A program made the translations under genes and the position numbers. Below, in pieces: positions 13,701 to 23,865 of a stretch of DNA of 64,000 nt. The notes under the pieces were generated by a model. The model worked only from the letters and a program-made list of their open reading frames with translations, did not search any database and was not told the origin of the DNA. Within the stretch, counting starts at the first letter, position 1; every line of letters starts with the position of its first letter. This DNA is from Siphonodentalium dalli (Eukaryota; Mollusca; Scaphopoda; Gadilida; Siphonodentaliidae), in assembly GCA_032622095.1 (NCBI GenBank), contig CP136064.1, positions 38,924,426 to 38,988,425 of the forward strand, read 5' to 3'.

Positions 13701-16198
13701 GGTCATTAAAGGGATCAGACAGAATCTTTGAGGTTTTGTGAGTCGTGGTCTAAGGTCATGTGACCAGACCCATCCGGTAAGTGTACTTTCCAACACTTCT
13801 AACTATAATAAGACGGGAATTTTCCTGTGGTTTTCAGGAAAAAAATAAGCAGTCGACAGATAATACAACGCTTCATAGCGCTTCTAAAAGGAGATCTAAC
13901 TTTAACCGCCAACGAGAATTCTAACAGATACAGATTTAAAATTCATAAAATCTTCCGGACGATTTGCGACGTGCAACGAATGAGCTCTTGTAAACTCACA
14001 AAATCGGGACTCTGTACCATAGATGTACTTGCTGCCCCAATGCCATGTTCTATTACTTACCCAAACGACCCCTTTCTCTTTACTATTTCCCAAACACACC
14101 AACTAACGCTTTCCCCACCATATACATATGTATGCTGCCAGTTGTCATACTATAGTCATATATGTGTAAAATTATACTCATTACCCCCCCCCCCCCCACC
14201 TCACCACCGATATAATAGTTAACACCCCATGTAATATCAGTTATACTCAAGCACTCAAAATATATATATTCTACCCGCCCTACCAAAACCTGATATAAAT
14301 CCAAAATAAATTGTTATATTTATGTTTCATGTATGATATGTAGGGAGCGGAGGTCCATCTAAGTTTCACAAAACTTGTCCTCCAATCCATTATATGTAAT
14401 GTATTACTTATGCATAATACTAATAAAAATATGTTTAAATAAAATAAAAGTACCTATTTAATAGAGGGAATTATTAAGAAAATAAGTTCAACAAACGTTT
14501 GTTGAACTTTTTATATGAACATTTCCTCAGGGATAACTACTCGTCAATGACTATTGTGTATAGAAAAGGTTACGTCGTGTTAATCATGATTGTATCAAGA
14601 TAGAACCGGTCTTTTGAGGAAATAAAGGTTCTGAATGAATGAGTTTAATGCGAAAAGCCACAAATTAACGTAGAACATGCATGATAACATATATATATAT
14701 ACACATGTATGAATACTAGTTTCATCAGAATTCCATGTTCATACACAATAAATTGTATGTAATACTTATATAAATATATAATACTAGCAGATTAGCCCGC
14801 CACTGGCGGGATTGGTCCAATGGTACTAGTTTCAAGGTCATGTTGGGTGGACAAAATAACCCGACAAAAATATTCCCCGTCCCGAGTTGACCATACATAA
14901 CAAATTTCACGTCGATGTCACCGCTGACGACCGAGATATCGCCCAAGGTCATTTGTGGGTACCCGTTTCAAGGTCAATGTCACCTCAGGCGGACAAACTT
15001 ACCCGACGAAAATCTCCCCCGTCCCCTGGAAGCCCTAAGTACGAAATTTCGTCTCGATATCCCCAGTTTCCGAGACGGTCGATTGAGCCGTATTTATACT
15101 CGTGTATATAAACGCTCTTTAACAACGACACCACAGATACGAACGCTCCTTAATCATTAACCCATCAATTGCAACGACGGTGACAGGGCGAAGGGTCCAG
15201 GAGTGCTCGGACGTTATCAGAAGCGGTGTGATGGCACTTCTCGTGGCATTTTACCCGTAGATAGCAAGTTTGGGCTCAAACGGTCGAGCTGTTTTCGAGT
15301 CTATAAAGGATATACATACACACATATGTATATACGGAGGTCTCAAAATATATAGTACTAGCAGGTTAGCCCGCCACTGGCGGCAATCGTCAGAAACATG
15401 ACAATTTTAAATTTTTAAAATTAATTTTTTTTTCAATGAGTTAATGATGAGCCCGACGTTGTCCGGGCTATTCGAAAACCAAATTTCAAGTCGATAGCTC
15501 CACCCGTTTCCGAGATCTGGTCTCAGCATGCGCGAAGCTGGTGTCGCACGGGCTCGGCTACCCGATAAAATTCGTATCCGGGGCAAGATAATTCACATAC
15601 CAAATTTCAAGTCGATAGCTACACCCGTTTCCAAGATCTGGTCTGCGCATGCGCGAAGCTGGCGTCGCACGGACTCGGCGACCCGATAAAATTCGTATCC
15701 GGTGCAAGATACATTCACATACCAAATTTTAAGTCGATAGCTCCACCCGTTTCCGAGATCTCGTCTGCCGGGATTTCTGAGAAGCATTATGCCTATATCC
15801 ACACTAACTACCCCCTAAGCCCTGACATAAGTGTCATACATACTATAACAATGATGCTGAACACTTTGAGGCAATTATATTGCAGAAATGTTGTAAGAGT
15901 ACTATGGCATCCAATAAATCTCCCCGCATAGGAAACCACTCAAAATCCCGTATATCTCCGCAGATACTAATAACGTTGAATGGTAAACAAACCCTCTTTA
16001 TAGCGATGCGTCAAAAACAAACGCTCATTAAATTATCACTTGATTAACCACCGCAGTGCCGTTTTTTTGTGACTGAGATTGGAGAAGGGTGCTGTGAGCT
16101 TCTCCAAAACGCGACCACGGCGGTGTCGGTGGGATTTTACACTAACATACGAAATTTGAGCTCAATCTGTACACGCGTTTTGGATTCTATGAAGTACC

Positions 16199-16236
<38 letters not shown>

Positions 16237-19200
16237 CGGAAGTCTCAAATTATATAGTAGATAGAATAGATATAGATATGTGTACTGTGCACATATATGT
16301 GCACACGTGTATAGATATGTATACAGAAATATGTGCATATAAATTCACATGGATATTTCTATAGACCAGTGTACTATCTAAGTTGTATTCTTTAAAAACA
16401 TTTCAACCACTAAGAGTCAGGAATGTATTTTCTTCTGATTGTGACAAAATTGTCGCAGATCAAAATAATGTGATACCCGTTACATGTTTCCGAACTGCAC
16501 ATTTTACATAGTAAACTCTCGTGTTTTCGCCATCTTGAAAGCTCTTTTGGCAGTCTATGGTTTGCTGTCCTAAATTTCACCAATGCTGGTATGAGATGTT
16601 GTGGTAGATCAATAAGGTAGCGACTGATACTGGAGTGACGCTTTATGTTACTATATAAAGTTCCTCTTGATGATTTAGATTCCTTCAGCTCACGAAACAT
16701 TTTAACTCAGTGTTGTTCAATTAGATGAGATTTAATATTCCTGATCTCCGTCCCCGTGAGTCTGTATACATATTGTAGATATAATATGTATCCATCAGCC
16801 TAATTAGATCATTGCAACGCGACAAATGACCTTGAACTAACTGTTGTTACTCACCTCCAATTCTGATAGCTGAGATGAGCGAGGCAATTGGTCCTCGCCA
16901 AGCAAATGGGCAGTCGCCAAAATTTGACCTTCACTCATCACCTGAATACAAGATTGTACCATCGGTAGACTATGAATGATACGAACTTGCAGAAAAGTAT
17001 CACCCCGAAGTAATAAACTGAAATATAAACGTATACAAGATTTATACTAATGCGGGGGCAATTGTGATGTAGGATTGTTGTGAGATGGTTACACATTTGC
17101 CGAATCTTCACATTATCTTTGTGACTAAACAGTATCCATGTTCCGGGAGCCATGTCGTCTGAATACAACTGTAAACTCGAGAGTGCCAAAACGAGAACGA
17201 AAGTTTCAGGCAGAACAGATACAACGTTAATGTTTCTCGAATATGTTGATCTATTAGTTAGATATGACATTTTTGTCCAGAACGGCCTGTTGTCGAACCC
17301 TGACTTTTCAACCTTGATCTGTGTTGATCTATATCATAACATGGTCGTTTCGATTACTATAAGGAATGATATATTGTTCACGTATATACGAAGCAATGGA
17401 CACGTCAAACTGGCCAGTGCTTCGAATATGTTGATCTATTAATTAGACATTTTTGTCCAGAACGGCCTGTTATCGAACTATATTAATATCGCTTCAATTT
17501 GCCCTTAAACCGAGTAATATCATTTTACGACATCACTAAGCCGATTAATATGGTTTTCCGACATGTCCTAAATCTATTTCACTTCTAAATAATGTGCATA
17601 TATCGATGTTTGTATTATTAGGCACGATATCAGCCCTCGGTAACCTCATATATCAGCCTTCGATCTCAGGCTGATATGAGGTTACATCGGGTTGATATAT
17701 GGCCTAATATCAAACCAACCAAGTAATATCCTCTAAATAATATATGTAAGTGTAATGACATGCTGAACTAAGATGCCACTCACTCGTGTGTTGCCGCTAT
17801 ACAGCTGCTGTCAAGAACAGGGCGAATTTCTTCCGGCACAGGTCCCAGTACTCGTCCAATGTTTTCCGGCATTTGAATAGGTCCAAATTCTCTCCTCCTC
17901 ACACATAGTTTCAGTTGATTACCCATTATCCCGCTGATAATGCCTTCTAGTTTCACGGTATAATGACTTGCTCGAGCATCTAACGAGAAATGTGTGTCAT
18001 CATTGTTGTCCAAACGAGGCAGCTGAAACGCCCCTTTTTGTGACTTGTCGATGATTTTCGAAATCCAAGATGCTGGTTTTACCTCTATCTGAAATGTTTC
18101 AGAGTGTTCGTCTTGACGTGTGTATTTGAACTGGCTAAAGTTTTCTTCGTTTGTCACGTTATCACATAGCTTCAACTTTAACTTTACTAAGGTCGGATTT
18201 TCCGGGCGTGTGGGACAACGAATATATACCTTATAATATTTATATTTCCAGAAACTTGTTGCAGAATTATCTTCTGATAATCTGGCGAGCTTTATCGAGA
18301 CTGAACCAGTTCTGCTGACGATCTTGTGACGAGAGAGCTCATCGAATACACCAATCGACGAATGCCCTCTATACACACTTCCAGGAACCACCAACGATTC
18401 GCTATACTCATCTGCCCATAGCGTAGCAGTTTGCGCTTGTATATCGTCAACATCTGCACATAGCGTAGCAGTTTGCGTCTGTATTTCGTCGACAACTGGC
18501 CCTCGCGTCACGTGCGCAGCCGCTCCCGACTCATCGCAGTCGAGTAATGTCCCGAAAAACAGTTCAGTGTCGGTGCGATACATTCGCGGGTGCGCTCGGT
18601 GTGCCTGCCATATCAGATGAATATCGTAGCATGGAGCCGAAATAGAACCAGGATGATTCCGCATAAGCTGCAAGAAGTTTTTATATCTGCCTATGGCGTC
18701 ATCTAAATACTTTTTGTTAGAAAAGTGTGGCAGTAATAGGTTGTATAAAAATATACTCTGCCTCGCGATACTGGAACGAATTTCTTGTGCGAGGGAACAA
18801 CGCGAGATATTGTCAATGACCGCTTTACCATTGCATGAAATATATATGCTTTCGAATTGTTGTCCGTTGTATTTATTATTCCATGCTTTCTTCGAACGTT
18901 CCAACTCTTTCGTTCGCTCTTGAACATCGTGAGGTACTGCGTGATCAACTTCGGTCCCAGCCGCCTTCAAGCAATAGGTACGGTAAGACACGGGTGCCAT
19001 CATATGGCAAAACCACACCCATTCTATATCTATAGGCGCAGCTATTGGGTCTGAACAATCGGCTGCTAATGGCAACCATAGTACTTCGTATCTGTAGATA
19101 GCATCGGTGACTGCATTGGACTTTGGATTAAGCAGCTCCGGCTTCGCATTAACTTCACGGAAGAAACTTATGAGATTCAACGCTGCTGGTACAAGATCCA

Positions 19201-19244
19201 AACTGAGTGACAGTTCGTTGACGTTGTTGGTGCCTTCTGTATTT
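3749..19244 (-). CDS. Glycine-rich domain protein (GRDP/DUF1399-like), split gene, 5' exon missing
   Basis: Reconstructed minus-strand coding exons: 19244-17784, 17017-16855, 6475-6364, 6101-6052, 5959-5812, 5454-5272, 4755-3749. Every junction has AG/GT borders, and the codon phases (2, 0, 1, 0, 1, 1) agree, giving about 1040 residues ending at a TGA. The N-terminal part has the paired motifs of the DUF1399 family: LWLPL and EWVWFCHMM near residues 60-80, and DIHLIWQAH near 210. The middle has RAMLIKGHKGDWAIVRGRW, and the C-terminus is Gly/Cys-rich. Family members are known best from plants (GRDP proteins linked to stress and growth); the biochemical role in animals is not established. The start codon lies in an exon upstream of 19244 that I could not find. 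The weakest border is the 5812 donor (C before GTGAAA). Confidence 0.85.
4866..4985. repeat. Microsatellite cluster (GT/GC and ACGA)
   Basis: GTGTGTGTGTGCGCGCG followed by imperfect ACGA/ACGC tetranucleotides, inside the last GRDP intron (4756-5271). Confidence 0.85.
5272..5454 (-). CDS. GRDP exon F
   Basis: A 183-bp exon encoding GRLYRIVVETENNACMF and LSYPGLSEDWIIPPCYTF, with no stop in frame and donor GTGACT in phase 1. The next exon's acceptor (TATATTTCAG) supplies two bases to make Gly. Its protein-like content and phase agreement support it. It is too short and stop-flanked to stand out as a long open frame. Confidence 0.75.
5812..5959 (-). CDS. GRDP exon E
   Basis: The acceptor CCCCACTAG is directly downstream of an in-frame TAG, so the exon must start here. 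It encodes WLLTMGYLTFANKGPNDA onward to TYYGLVRV. The chosen donor (GTGAAA after GTG C) is the only phase-1 GT in the frame and gives a smooth join to exon F (VRVPGRLYRIVV). Reading on instead reaches a stop at 5750. Confidence 0.7.
6052..6101 (-). CDS. GRDP micro-exon D (50 bp)
   Basis: A 50-bp exon between TTTTGAG and a perfect GTAAGT donor. It restores frame between exons C (phase 1) and E (phase 0), encoding DIGPTCRTNTNPAVETM with the shared first codon. Direct joining of C to E would be out of phase. The acceptor has a modest polypyrimidine tract. Confidence 0.68.
6145..6281. repeat. 34-bp tandem repeat, four copies
   Basis: Units starting at 6145, 6179, 6213 and 6247, containing ATATCCATAGCAATACCATA, with one or two differences each. 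Located in the GRDP intron between exons C and D. Confidence 0.93.
6364..6475 (-). CDS. GRDP exon C
   Basis: The acceptor GTGTCCTATAG is followed by 37 codons plus one base and a consensus donor GTAAGT. The peptide contains LEPSIGQRAMLIKGHKGDW and IVRGRWSDF, the hydrophobic/Trp segment expected in the middle of GRDP proteins. It begins in phase 0, matching exon B 10.4 kb away, and ends in phase 1. Confidence 0.82.
6539..6865. repeat. GGTTCT/AGAACC palindrome-rich repeat
   Basis: Dozens of short AGAACC and GGTTCT boxes spaced about 15-25 bp, often forming GGTTCTTAAGGGAACC-type palindromes. The element has no coding content. Such self-complementary arrays are typical of non-autonomous foldback or MITE interiors. 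Its borders were not defined. Confidence 0.75.
6785..7335. repeat. Two direct copies of a ~180-bp segment, ~355 bp apart
   Basis: 6785-6965 and 7141-7335 share CAGGGTTCTTAAGGGAACC, the following ACCATAATCTACCCCAAC, and then TAGTATGTTTGCGCTCTTG-type sequence and TATATCGCGAC. The second copy lacks part of the middle. Confidence 0.8.
7340..7990. other. Intronic stretch, nothing recognised
   Basis: No coding frame with domain-like content; no repeat with another copy in the window was noticed. Confidence 0.4.
8000..8366 (+). pseudogene. LINE (non-LTR retrotransposon) 3' fragment
   Basis: Translation contains PPLYHCGKIETAQHYLLECP followed by a hydrophobic stretch and KYLTRFKHLS. This matches the Cys/His tail (C..CG..ET..HYLL.CP.Y) that ends ORF2 of many Jockey/I-type LINEs. 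The upstream reverse transcriptase is absent, so this is a 5'-truncated relic inside the GRDP intron. Confidence 0.8.
8570..11830. repeat. Decayed ~195-bp tandem array (about 14 units)
   Basis: Recurring landmarks in fixed order: TTTGCCAGCCGCTTTTTG, TGTAAAGTGCC, TTCGGGAACCAACCCATCC, CAGTTAATATTGAGAGCATA, GTTCAAGACTTCAAATGGGG. The TTTTGTAAAGTG landmark falls near 9761, 9956, 10158, 10342, 10535, 10740, 10935, 11128, 11278, 11478 and 11657, giving a period of about 195 bp. Units are diverged by point changes and indels, indicating an old, no longer homogenised satellite. A TTAA-flanked MITE (9082-9582) interrupts it. Confidence 0.9.
9082..9582 (-). mobile_element. TTAA-flanked MITE, family 1, copy 1
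   Basis: About 500 bp. The left end is TTAAAGGCACGTGAGGCC; the right end, read in reverse, is TTAAAGGTACGGTTGGCC. The TTAA is duplicated, as in piggyBac-type insertion. The interior carries CCGTCAAAAACCGCCACAAA (in reverse) and AAAGAGCG motifs shared with four other copies. It is inserted cleanly into a 195-bp unit: removing it restores CGTTAAGTGC, which aligns with other units. Confidence 0.88.
12254..12649. mobile_element. TTAA element with double hairpins, copy 1 (CCCTTTACCC ends)
   Basis: Ends are TTAACCCTTTACCC and GGGGTAAAGGGTTAA, the layout of piggyBac-like non-autonomous elements. Inside is the same two-hairpin cassette as at 2068: CCCTGTGCCAATGC with hairpins 12284-12352 and 12427-12496. 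Unlike that copy it lacks the TGTGACCC ends. A related copy lies at 36803-37176. Confidence 0.85.
12817..13595. mobile_element. ~780-bp TIR element filled with CCGAAT repeats
   Basis: The left end CCGGTTCCATATTCCCGATT matches the right end in reverse (CCGGTTCCATATACCCGATT). The interior is a run of degenerate CCGAATT(G/A)NTG units, later in reverse as ATTCGGGA. Open frames on both strands here are only repeat translation. No clear target duplication was found. Confidence 0.85.
13600..14330. other. Intronic stretch with a poly-C tract
   Basis: No gene recognised. A run of about 13 C lies near 14185. The open frame 13827-14222 has no domain-like content. Confidence 0.4.
14335..14460 (+). repeat. 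LINE 3' UTR-like tail
   Basis: Resembles the 3' end of the LINE at 19365-20856: a GGAG/GGTCCATCTAAGTTTC..ACTTGTCCTCCAATCC block followed by ATAAAAATATGTTTAAATAA. No coding part remains. Confidence 0.6.
14484..14509. repeat. Perfect 26-bp palindrome
   Basis: The half-site AAGTTCAACAAAC is followed immediately by its exact reverse complement. Confidence 0.9.
14783..15353. mobile_element. Non-autonomous element, copy 1 of an adjacent pair
   Basis: Begins ACTAGCAGATTAGCCCGCCA and ends GGAGGTCTCAAAATATATAG. It contains TTTCAAGGTCA and CGTTTCCGAGA-type blocks in a degenerate periodic arrangement. No protein-coding capacity; family not identified. Confidence 0.65.
15354..16258. mobile_element. Non-autonomous element, copy 2, with ~120-bp internal tandem repeat
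   Basis: Starts ACTAGCAGGTTAGCCCGCCA directly where copy 1 ends, and finishes GGAAGTCTCAAATTATATAG. Three ~120-bp units lie at about 15480, 15600 and 15722, each with TTTCAAGTCGATAGCTCC. A CA/TA microsatellite (16200-16235) precedes the end. Confidence 0.7.
16410..16700 (-). pseudogene. LINE ORF2 C-terminal fragment
   Basis: Translation has ALVKFRTANHRLPKELSRWR, then CKMC and YHIILICDNF, the pattern (KFR..NH.LP...GRW, C..C, YH.L..C..F) at the end of a common invertebrate non-LTR retrotransposon ORF2. Truncated at 5', with no 3' tail. It lies in the GRDP intron on the same strand. Confidence 0.82.
16855..17017 (-). CDS. GRDP exon B
   Basis: The acceptor TATATTTCAG precedes 17017 and the donor GTGAGT follows 16855. 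One base completes the codon left by exon A (giving Asp), then 54 codons are read through, including RGDTFLQVRIIHSLP and MSEGQILATAHLLGEDQLP. It ends in phase 0. No stop occurs in this frame, and the phase match to both neighbours is the main support. Confidence 0.82.
17621..17712. repeat. ~90-bp hairpin, copy 1 (GGTAACCTCATAT)
   Basis: The arm ATATCAGCCCTCGGTAACC with CTCATATATCAGCCT folds back on AGGCTGATATGAGGTTAC. A diverged copy with the same flanking AATATCAAACCAA is at 47730-47845. Confidence 0.8.
17784..19244 (-). CDS. GRDP exon A: DUF1399 core
   Basis: Encodes about 486 residues. The acceptor is a strong polypyrimidine-AG (ATCTTCATTTTCAG) just before 19244, so the open frame's upstream Met at 19291 lies in intron and is not the start. 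Two homologous segments each carry a Trp/His signature: YRYEVLWLPL with IEWVWFCHMM, then AIGRYKNFL with YDIHLIWQAHRAHP. These are the conserved DUF1399 features. The donor is GTGAGT after a two-base codon start (phase 2). The in-frame TGA at 17780-17782 lies in the intron and would only be read without splicing. The end of the exon resembles a C2-like beta-rich region, which is tentative. Confidence 0.88.
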
Positions 19245-19364
19245 CTGAAAATGAAGATATATATATTTAATCGAGCAGCGGAGAACACCAAAAACCATAT
19301 TTTTCAGGGGAGGGGGGGGGTCTATATATACTGAGTATGAGATCATCCCAGCTGTTGTACCACA

Positions 19365-20856
19365 GCGCTAAATTTTAGGACCTTTTCTCCTCCTTGTCTA
19401 TATCAACGACTTACCAGATAATATACTTTTTTTTACAAGGATGTACGCCGACGACACATGTCTTACAAATTGTCGCTATGACATATTGTTTTTGGTCGCG
19501 TCATGAATAGTGACCTCTAAAGCATAGCACAATGGTCAGAAAACTGGCTAGTAAACTTAAATCCTTCTAAAACAGTAGGTATGTCATATGCACTAACGGG
19601 AACTTCTGTGGAAGCTACCGACTTAACCTTACAACGGGATCCAATCTCATTTGTTGAAACACATAAACACCTCGATTTGGAACTCCATGCCGACTTAAAT
19701 GGTAATACTAACCTAAATGGAATAAAAAATAAATAAAAATAGCCTCACGCTTAGCACAGCTCCGAAGATTTAAGTATCGGATTGACCGAAGATCGATTGA
19801 AAGCATTTATAAAACTTTATCCTACCACTATTTGACTACTCCGATGTAGTCTGGGATTGCGCCCAAATACCCCACCGAGAAGCTCGACCGATTACATTGC
19901 GACGCCGCCCGAACAGTTACTGGCCTCACTCGATCGGTTTCCAATATAAACCTCATAAATGAAGTTGGATGACCAACATGCACTGAACAAGATAAGAGAG
20001 ATCCATAAATCGCATGCAGTGTACTAAATAGTAAATGATGATGCCCCCGAACGCCTGTAGAATCTGCTAACACCTAGATCGTCAGAAGTTTCTGGAAATA
20101 ACTTGAGAAAACCGGGAACATTCTATTCATATTTCATAACACTGAACACTATAAAAAATCATTCTTCCCGCCACTTTAAAATCATGGAATGACATACCCA
20201 CAGAAATAACAGATCGTAGACTTAAAATTTTATCTAGAACTAATATATCCTACCGTAAAACCACCATCATACTTCTATACGGGTCGTAGAACGCTTAACG
20301 TTACCATGCAGGTTGCGGAACAGATGCAGTGGCCTACTTTCTGATATGTTTCAAAATTACATCTGACAGCCCCCAATGCCATTGTGGAAAGCCATGCGAA
20401 GATACTTACCACTACCTCTGGTCGTGTCCCCTATTCCACACCGAAAGAATGGAAATGTGTCAAAAATTGTATCAAGAAGGACTGAAAATTACACATTCAA
20501 CGATTTACTTTTCGGAATTCCCGATACCTCAAATAGAAGAAACAAAATTCTCTTCAAAATAGGCCATCGATATATAACAGCGACGAAACGATTCAAAGTC
20601 GGATAGATCAAACACATTTCAGAATAGCCACCAAAAGCAAATTAGTCACGAAATCGGGTTTGGCACCTCCCATCTCAAACCCCCTCATTGTAAATATGTT
20701 TAACCTATATATGTTTTTTTCTTCGCCATTTGTATGAATAAAATTATTGTAAACCGGGAGAGAGGCTAAGTAAGTTTTTGTAACTTGTCCCCAATCCCTT
20801 TTGTATTATATTAATATACAAATAAAATATGCTTAAAGTCTGCAAAAAAAAAAACA
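19365..20856 (+). pseudogene. LINE reverse transcriptase 3' relic with poly-A
   Basis: From 19378 the frame reads GPFLLLVYINDLPDNI and then MYADDTCLT, the RT fingers and catalytic YADD box. A later segment has FVETHKHLDLELHADL. Near 20376 comes CHCGKPCEDTYHYLWSCP, the C-terminal Cys/His motif. A 3' tail with AATAAAATATGCTTAAAG ends in a run of A at about 20845. Frames are broken by stops and shifts, so it is inactive. It sits just upstream of GRDP exon A and may have displaced or enlarged the gene's 5' region. Confidence 0.88.
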
Positions 20857-21059
20857 ATTCCGTACACGGCGGGGGGCGGGATGGGTCGGAAAACATTTCC
20901 AGACACGTATATTATATCGAACATTTATAGACAAACTGACGTTCTAATATTTATATACCACCGAACATTTTATTGCTAAACTGAAGTCATTGTATTGTGT
21001 CCAGGTTGCATTCAATTTCCTTCTCGTCACAAAACCTATTAAGCAGCTTTATTGCTATT

Positions 21060-22166
21060 GTGAATATAGCAGCTATGCCTGAGTGGGTAACCGGTCACTG
21101 ACACAGCGCGCACGGTTAATTGTTATTAATAGCACTGTTTTAGTGCCAAAATGTGTGTGGTAGTCCTTTTTAGAGACCTTTTTAGTTTTTGTGTTTTGTT
21201 ACTTTGTTATGGAAATTTATAAAGATATTATGTCTATACACCAGGTAGGTGATATTGCTATACACCAGATAGGTGATTTTGTTTTACAACAGATAGGTGA
21301 TATTGCTTTACATCAGATAGGTGATTGTATTATATCAGATAGGTTAAATTATTATATGCTACGTGCCACCCAGACTCATTAGACATTACTAAAACATGTT
21401 TATCGCACATATAGCAACACACTAGAGCACCCAGGAGCACCAATGGGAAATAAAAGAAAGTTAATGTTACGATTGATTCCAATTGATTCAGATTGGTCAG
21501 GATTGGTTAGGAATTTTATAACGTTCACAGTTTATCTTGTATGAATTCAGGAATCTTGTATGAGTTCAGGAAAGGCATTATTTCTATTGGACTGCTCAAG
21601 TGTAGCATGTGAGAGTAAAGAATATAATAAAAAACAAACCTACACTTTTAGTAGAAACCTGTATTAACTCATTCATGACTACATGAGATTGTGAATTATT
21701 ACCATTTTCTATCTCTTTTGTCACATATGAGATAATTGTGTTATCCACTCACAAGTCCAGGTATGTTACATGTTTTTTTCTTTATACATCAGTGTATACA
21801 TCAGTGTTTAATGTCCATGTTTGACCAGATTTGGCATTAGATTTCTTTCTTTAAAGTTATCCTTATTTGATGTTAATTATATAGAATACTGCATGGGCGA
21901 TTCAGCTGCATGAATAAACTTTGATGAAATAGAAAAGTTCATATTCCTCATGAAGGCTGAACACCCGAGTATATGCAATCTGATCTGTAACATGGTTCGG
22001 CAGTTTTCCGCAAATAAATGAGAATATAGTGTTGAGTTACAAATACATGTTATATATATATTTGATATGAAATTGTCTTGACTTGTGTTTAAATTATCTG
22101 TATTATGACAACTGCCCCGCGTGGGTGTATTATGTCAATAAAAATGTTATGTTATGTTATGTTAAG
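21060..22166 (+). repeat. Probable retroelement or SINE-like segment with 24-bp tandem repeat and (TTATG)n tail
   Basis: Four to five 24-bp units lie at 21237-21350 (core CAGATAGGTGATATTGC). At the far end TATTATGTCAATAAAAATG runs into repeated TTATG, the kind of short-unit tail seen on CR1/RTE-like retrotransposons. No RT or RNA polymerase III box was established, so the assignment is tentative. Confidence 0.45.
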
Positions 22167-22169
22167 AAT

Positions 22170-23860
22170 ACTTTCCCTTGTACTAAAGAGGCACAAACCA
22201 ACATCCAATGGCCCTAGCGTGTTTAGTGTTGCTGCAGTTCGTTATTATTGATTGGTGTTACAAACCAGTACAAACTAGTAAAAATCCAATAAAAGGTGTC
22301 AAGGAAAAAGAATAATTTTGTCACGGAAAAAATTGCTTTGGGCTTTGGGCTTATTTTGACCCCCCCCCCCCCCAACATACGTGTCGGAACCGCCCCCTCC
22401 CCCCGGGGGCTGAAAATGAAAATGCAACCCAACCAGGGACCCACTACCACCTGCGCGCAAAATAATTGACAATTGAAACTGTTTAGTCATCACCCTGAAC
22501 GCTGGCTATATATCTCTCAGTGATAGAATATTTGATGCAGATGAAGTTATTTGTGTAGTGTAGCTTGACACAGATTTGACTTTGCTAATTTGCAACTAAA
22601 ATTTGGATTCAAGGGTCTGACTCACTTGAATGGTAGTACACCTTTGGTGATCTCGAGCGCTAGTAACAACTAGAATGCACTCAGAGAGATGCCAACGTGC
22701 GCAAAAATGTAATAAACAATAATTTAAAAAATAATTTCACTGTATTTTACTTAATTTAATTTAATGTTAGCAAAAAAAAGACAATTACCATATCTCATTT
22801 CATCACAGATAAAAGGCAAATTACTATATTAATCATTTAAGTAATTAAAACCAATGCCATGTTGCCGAAAGGATGAGACTTTAATATCGATTACATTTTT
22901 TTCAGCGGCATATTTTGATTTTCATTTTCCGATAGTCAAAGTTGACCAAAGGAGCAATTATAAGAAATAATGAATACTATATGTGTAAATATTGATAGCA
23001 GCCAATATGCAACAATAAATATAAATAATTAATCAATAATTAATCAATAACGATCATTTTATGTAATAATAAACTCTTCAAACGGTGTTTGTGTCAACAA
23101 ATGCGTTTTGTTTTGTGTTACGTCATTCGTCGTAGTTGACCCGGAACTCGGCTGAAGGTTAGGCTATTCAGCCTATTGCGTCGAATTACGAAATCGCGTT
23201 TTGAATGTCTCTCTTTTCCCGCACGATAAAAAGAGGTCTTCGCACGAACCAAAAATGATAAAACTTCCCAATTATATGTAAAAATACTCAAATGAAGGAG
23301 TCTATGTAGGTCCCGAAGGAGTCTAAAGACTCTTTGATGTAGAGTTCTGATGGAGAAAATGTAGGTCGATCTATTTTTGTCATAACTCTGACTTATTTTG
23401 ACCTGGGAGAAAAAATCGAAATCGAGGCTCACTACGAGCATGCCAGTTTTAAATATAGAAACAGGGAATCCCGACAAATGGCGATATCGGCGACAAACAA
23501 ATAATCGAAAACAACACATAAAATAAACATAGCAAAAACGCGGCACAGTGAAAATGTCAGAACGCCACGAGGTTTTACGTCGTTTTTGGTGACGTCATGG
23601 AGTGAAACGGAGTAGGGTGACACCAACCTACGAATATGTCTGATCGCCATACTGTTGCGCGAGCGCACGTAATTATTCGCATAAAATATGTGTTGTCTGC
23701 TAATGTCATTGTTTTATCTTGTGTTTTTAAAGGATTTAAAGTGGATGTGAATATGCACGTTTTCTATAATAAGAGATAAAAGCTGCGAGGATTTGGAGAA
23801 GAACACCAGCAACAGATAATCCTCTGCGAAAATGGTCTACTAGTTTCGTTTTAATCTAAG
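22170..23860. other. Stretch without a supported gene; poly-C tract near 22361
   Basis: Contains a C13 run (22361-22373). An open minus-strand frame of 142 codons (23118-23546) has a basic, Arg-rich end but no domain I recognise. The segment around 23550-23680 is relatively CpG-rich; a promoter or the missing first GRDP exon could be here, but I could not show it. Confidence 0.35.
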
Positions 23861-23865
23861 GCAAA

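Larger units (their letters stand above)
6476..16854 (-). other. 10.4-kb GRDP intron packed with repeats
   Basis: Between exon B (donor GTGAGT at 16854) and exon C (acceptor AG at 6477-6476) there is no phase-compatible coding segment that I could see. The interval holds the elements listed separately: a GGTTCT repeat, a LINE piece, a 195-bp array, MITEs and a paired element. Confidence 0.75.

Noticed and set aside
17152-17442. 96-codon plus-strand frame and the overlapping minus frame 16938-17270
   Set aside because: They cross GRDP exon B in other frames and its flanking intron; the spliced minus frame explains the region better.
19107-19334. Plus-strand frames overlapping GRDP exon A
   Set aside because: Antisense shadows of a strongly coding minus-strand exon.
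21060-21130. Possible tRNA-derived SINE head (GCCTGAGTGGGTAA)
   Set aside because: No matching B box (GGTTCGANNCC) at the right distance, so a tRNA-like promoter cannot be supported. No tRNA or rRNA gene was seen anywhere in the window.
23118-23546. 142-codon minus-strand open frame
   Set aside because: Arg-rich but without a recognisable domain or good splice context; kept only as a note on the region.
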